A stretch of DNA of 6,391 nucleotides from positions 1-6,391 of the forward strand of contig JABGTQ010000377.1 in the NCBI GenBank assembly GCA_018647025.1. Reading direction: 5' to 3'. Each line of letters opens with the position of its first letter. The stretch's first letter is position 1. Origin of the DNA: Nitrospina sp. (lineage in GTDB: Bacteria; Nitrospinota; Nitrospinia; Nitrospinales; VA-1). Shown here in pieces: positions 5,578-6,391 of the stretch. The position numbers were made by a program, and so were the translations under genes. Under the pieces are notes generated by a model. That model made no database searches. It was not told where the DNA came from and saw only the letters and a program-made list of their open reading frames with translations.

Positions 5578-5934
5578 ATGTACGTCGATGTAGAATCGAA
5601 CGAAAATATCCATGAAAATTTTAGTATGCTTTACCGTGACGTTTCGAAGTCACGAGAGATTTATTGTATAAAATATAACATAGATGGAGAAGAATCTCCT
5701 GTTCAGATAATAGGCTGGGATAAAGAAACACAATCACCTTGCTCTGCTTATGCATGCCAGGTCGAAGAATCTGGAGATGGGGTGGCTACTCTTATACATG
5801 GCGGTAGCGGTGGAATTCGAATAAAACCTCTGGAAGATGAAACAGAATGGGACCTTGGGGCAACAAAGCAAAAAGGGGCTACCCATCTTGTTTATCCGCG
5901 AGACTGTTTTATAGTATACAAAGACGAAATATAA
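5578..5934 (+). CDS. Acidic protein of unknown function, 118 residues
   Basis: I do not recognise this protein. The ATG is supported by GGGAG seven bases upstream, and a promoter-like TATAAT lies 25 bases before it. It has no signal peptide or hydrophobic segment, so it should be soluble and cytoplasmic. The chain is acidic, with alternating polar and hydrophobic residues that suggest mostly beta structure (EIYCIKYNID, PVQIIGWD, DCFIVYKDEI). Other visible marks are a glycine-rich turn HGGSGGIRIKP at 74-84, and four cysteines at 30, 55, 60 and 110, of which C55-x4-C60 are close together. That is too little for a metal-site claim. It diverges from gpmA and converges on tlyA, so it is probably transcribed alone. 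A small binding or regulatory domain is conceivable but unsupported. Confidence 0.75.
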   Translation: MYVDVESNENIHENFSMLYRDVSKSREIYCIKYNIDGEESPVQIIGWDKETQSPCSAYACQVEESGDGVATLIHGGSGGIRIKPLEDETEWDLGATKQKGATHLVYPRDCFIVYKDEI

Positions 5935-5951
5935 TTTATTTGAAATAAATT
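5933..5951. terminator. AT-only hairpin between convergent genes
   Basis: AATTTATTT and AAATAAATT flank a single G as a perfect 9-bp inverted repeat that starts inside the TAA stop of the unknown gene and lies about 30 bases from the tlyA stop. Its position suits a two-way terminator. With no GC pairs it would be weak, so the call is tentative. Confidence 0.25.
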
Positions 5952-5980
5952 TAATAATTCAACATAGTTATTTAACATCT

Positions 5981-6391
5981 TTATATATTAATCATGTTTC
6001 TAATATGATCGTCTTCGATTATTTTGGAGTTTACTTTCCCTGGACAATGAATTAAAAATTCGCGATTTCCTTTTTGCCCAGTTATGGGTGAGGGGACTAT
6101 ATTCGTTATAGGCCAACCTTGTTTTTTCATAAAAGAATTCAACCTAATGAGTACCTCGAGATGCTTTTTTGGATTCTTAATAATTCCCTTATTTTCAACT
6201 TGTTCTTTTCCAACTTCAAATTGAGGCTTAACCAAAGCTATCAAATCTCCTTCTGGTTTCAAAAGATTGATTGCAGGTGGGATAATAATTCTTAACGATA
6301 TAAAAGAAGCATCTATCACGACTAAATCAACTAATTCTTTAATATCAGTTAGACTTAGATCACGTGCATTTTTTCGATCTAAAGACACAAC
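5981..6391 (-). CDS. tlyA: TlyA family rRNA 2'-O-methyltransferase, C-terminal part
   Basis: The frame is open to the right edge, so only the last 136 residues are seen; the N-terminal S4-like RNA-binding domain and the SAM-binding glycine loop lie outside. TlyA is an FtsJ-like methyltransferase that in mycobacteria methylates the 2'-OH of cytidines in 16S and 23S rRNA. The visible part shows the family blocks in order: NAR (about 8-10), LVVIDASFISL with Asp27, LIALVKPQFEVGKE with Lys55, the KGIIKNPKKH loop (68-77), and PSPITGQKGNREFLIH with Glu111. Asp, Lys and Glu are the expected later members of the K-D-K-E catalytic set; the first Lys is off the edge. A tail of about 20 residues follows the last block. 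A GTG at 6388 is internal, not the start. Confidence 0.92.
   Translation of the reverse strand, partial: VVSLDRKNARDLSLTDIKELVDLVVIDASFISLRIIIPPAINLLKPEGDLIALVKPQFEVGKEQVENKGIIKNPKKHLEVLIRLNSFMKKQGWPITNIVPSPITGQKGNREFLIHCPGKVNSKIIEDDHIRNMINI

Overview
The window is AT-rich bacterial chromosome with six intact, probable protein genes that are easy to read, one small membrane-protein gene that is easily missed, and the 3' ends of two genes cut by the window edges. The gene set suggests a diderm bacterium that makes hopanoids: a radical-SAM HpnH enzyme, a lipoprotein with a Ser-Ser-Cys lipobox, the TrhP/YegQ tRNA hydroxylation protein, GpmA and TlyA. No ribosomal or other marker gene fixes the lineage. 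A low-GC free-living, perhaps marine, lineage is a guess, not a result.

Layout. Positions 1-141 (+) hold the C-terminal tail of an unidentified protein, possibly a cyclic-nucleotide-binding regulator. trhP (308-1606, +) follows behind an extended -10 promoter. A 57-residue two-helix membrane protein lies at 1679-1852 (-), with a good promoter placed so that its mRNA would start on the A of the ATG. It diverges from hpnH (2057-3064, +) across an intergenic region of about 200 bases carrying promoters for both directions and several TTATC/GATAA palindromes. hpnH converges on a minus-strand run: gpmA (5396-4656), a TPR lipoprotein (4507-3662) and a pentapeptide-repeat protein (3524-3075). The gaps of about 140-150 bases hold a promoter, hairpins and a 12-bp palindrome, so these three look like separate transcription units. 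A gene of unknown function (5578-5934, +) diverges from gpmA across a promoter region with a TTAACC/GGTTAA dyad, and converges on the C-terminal part of tlyA (5981 to beyond the right edge, -).

The genes do not form one pathway. tRNA wobble modification (TrhP) and rRNA 2'-O-methylation (TlyA) serve translation, GpmA serves glycolysis and gluconeogenesis, and HpnH makes the first extended-hopanoid intermediate. The repeat proteins are probably binding or scaffold proteins. I see no tRNA, rRNA, CRISPR array, transposon or phage gene. The points most worth a second look are the putatively leaderless small membrane protein beside hpnH, the unknown 118-residue protein beside gpmA, and the palindromes in the promoter regions.
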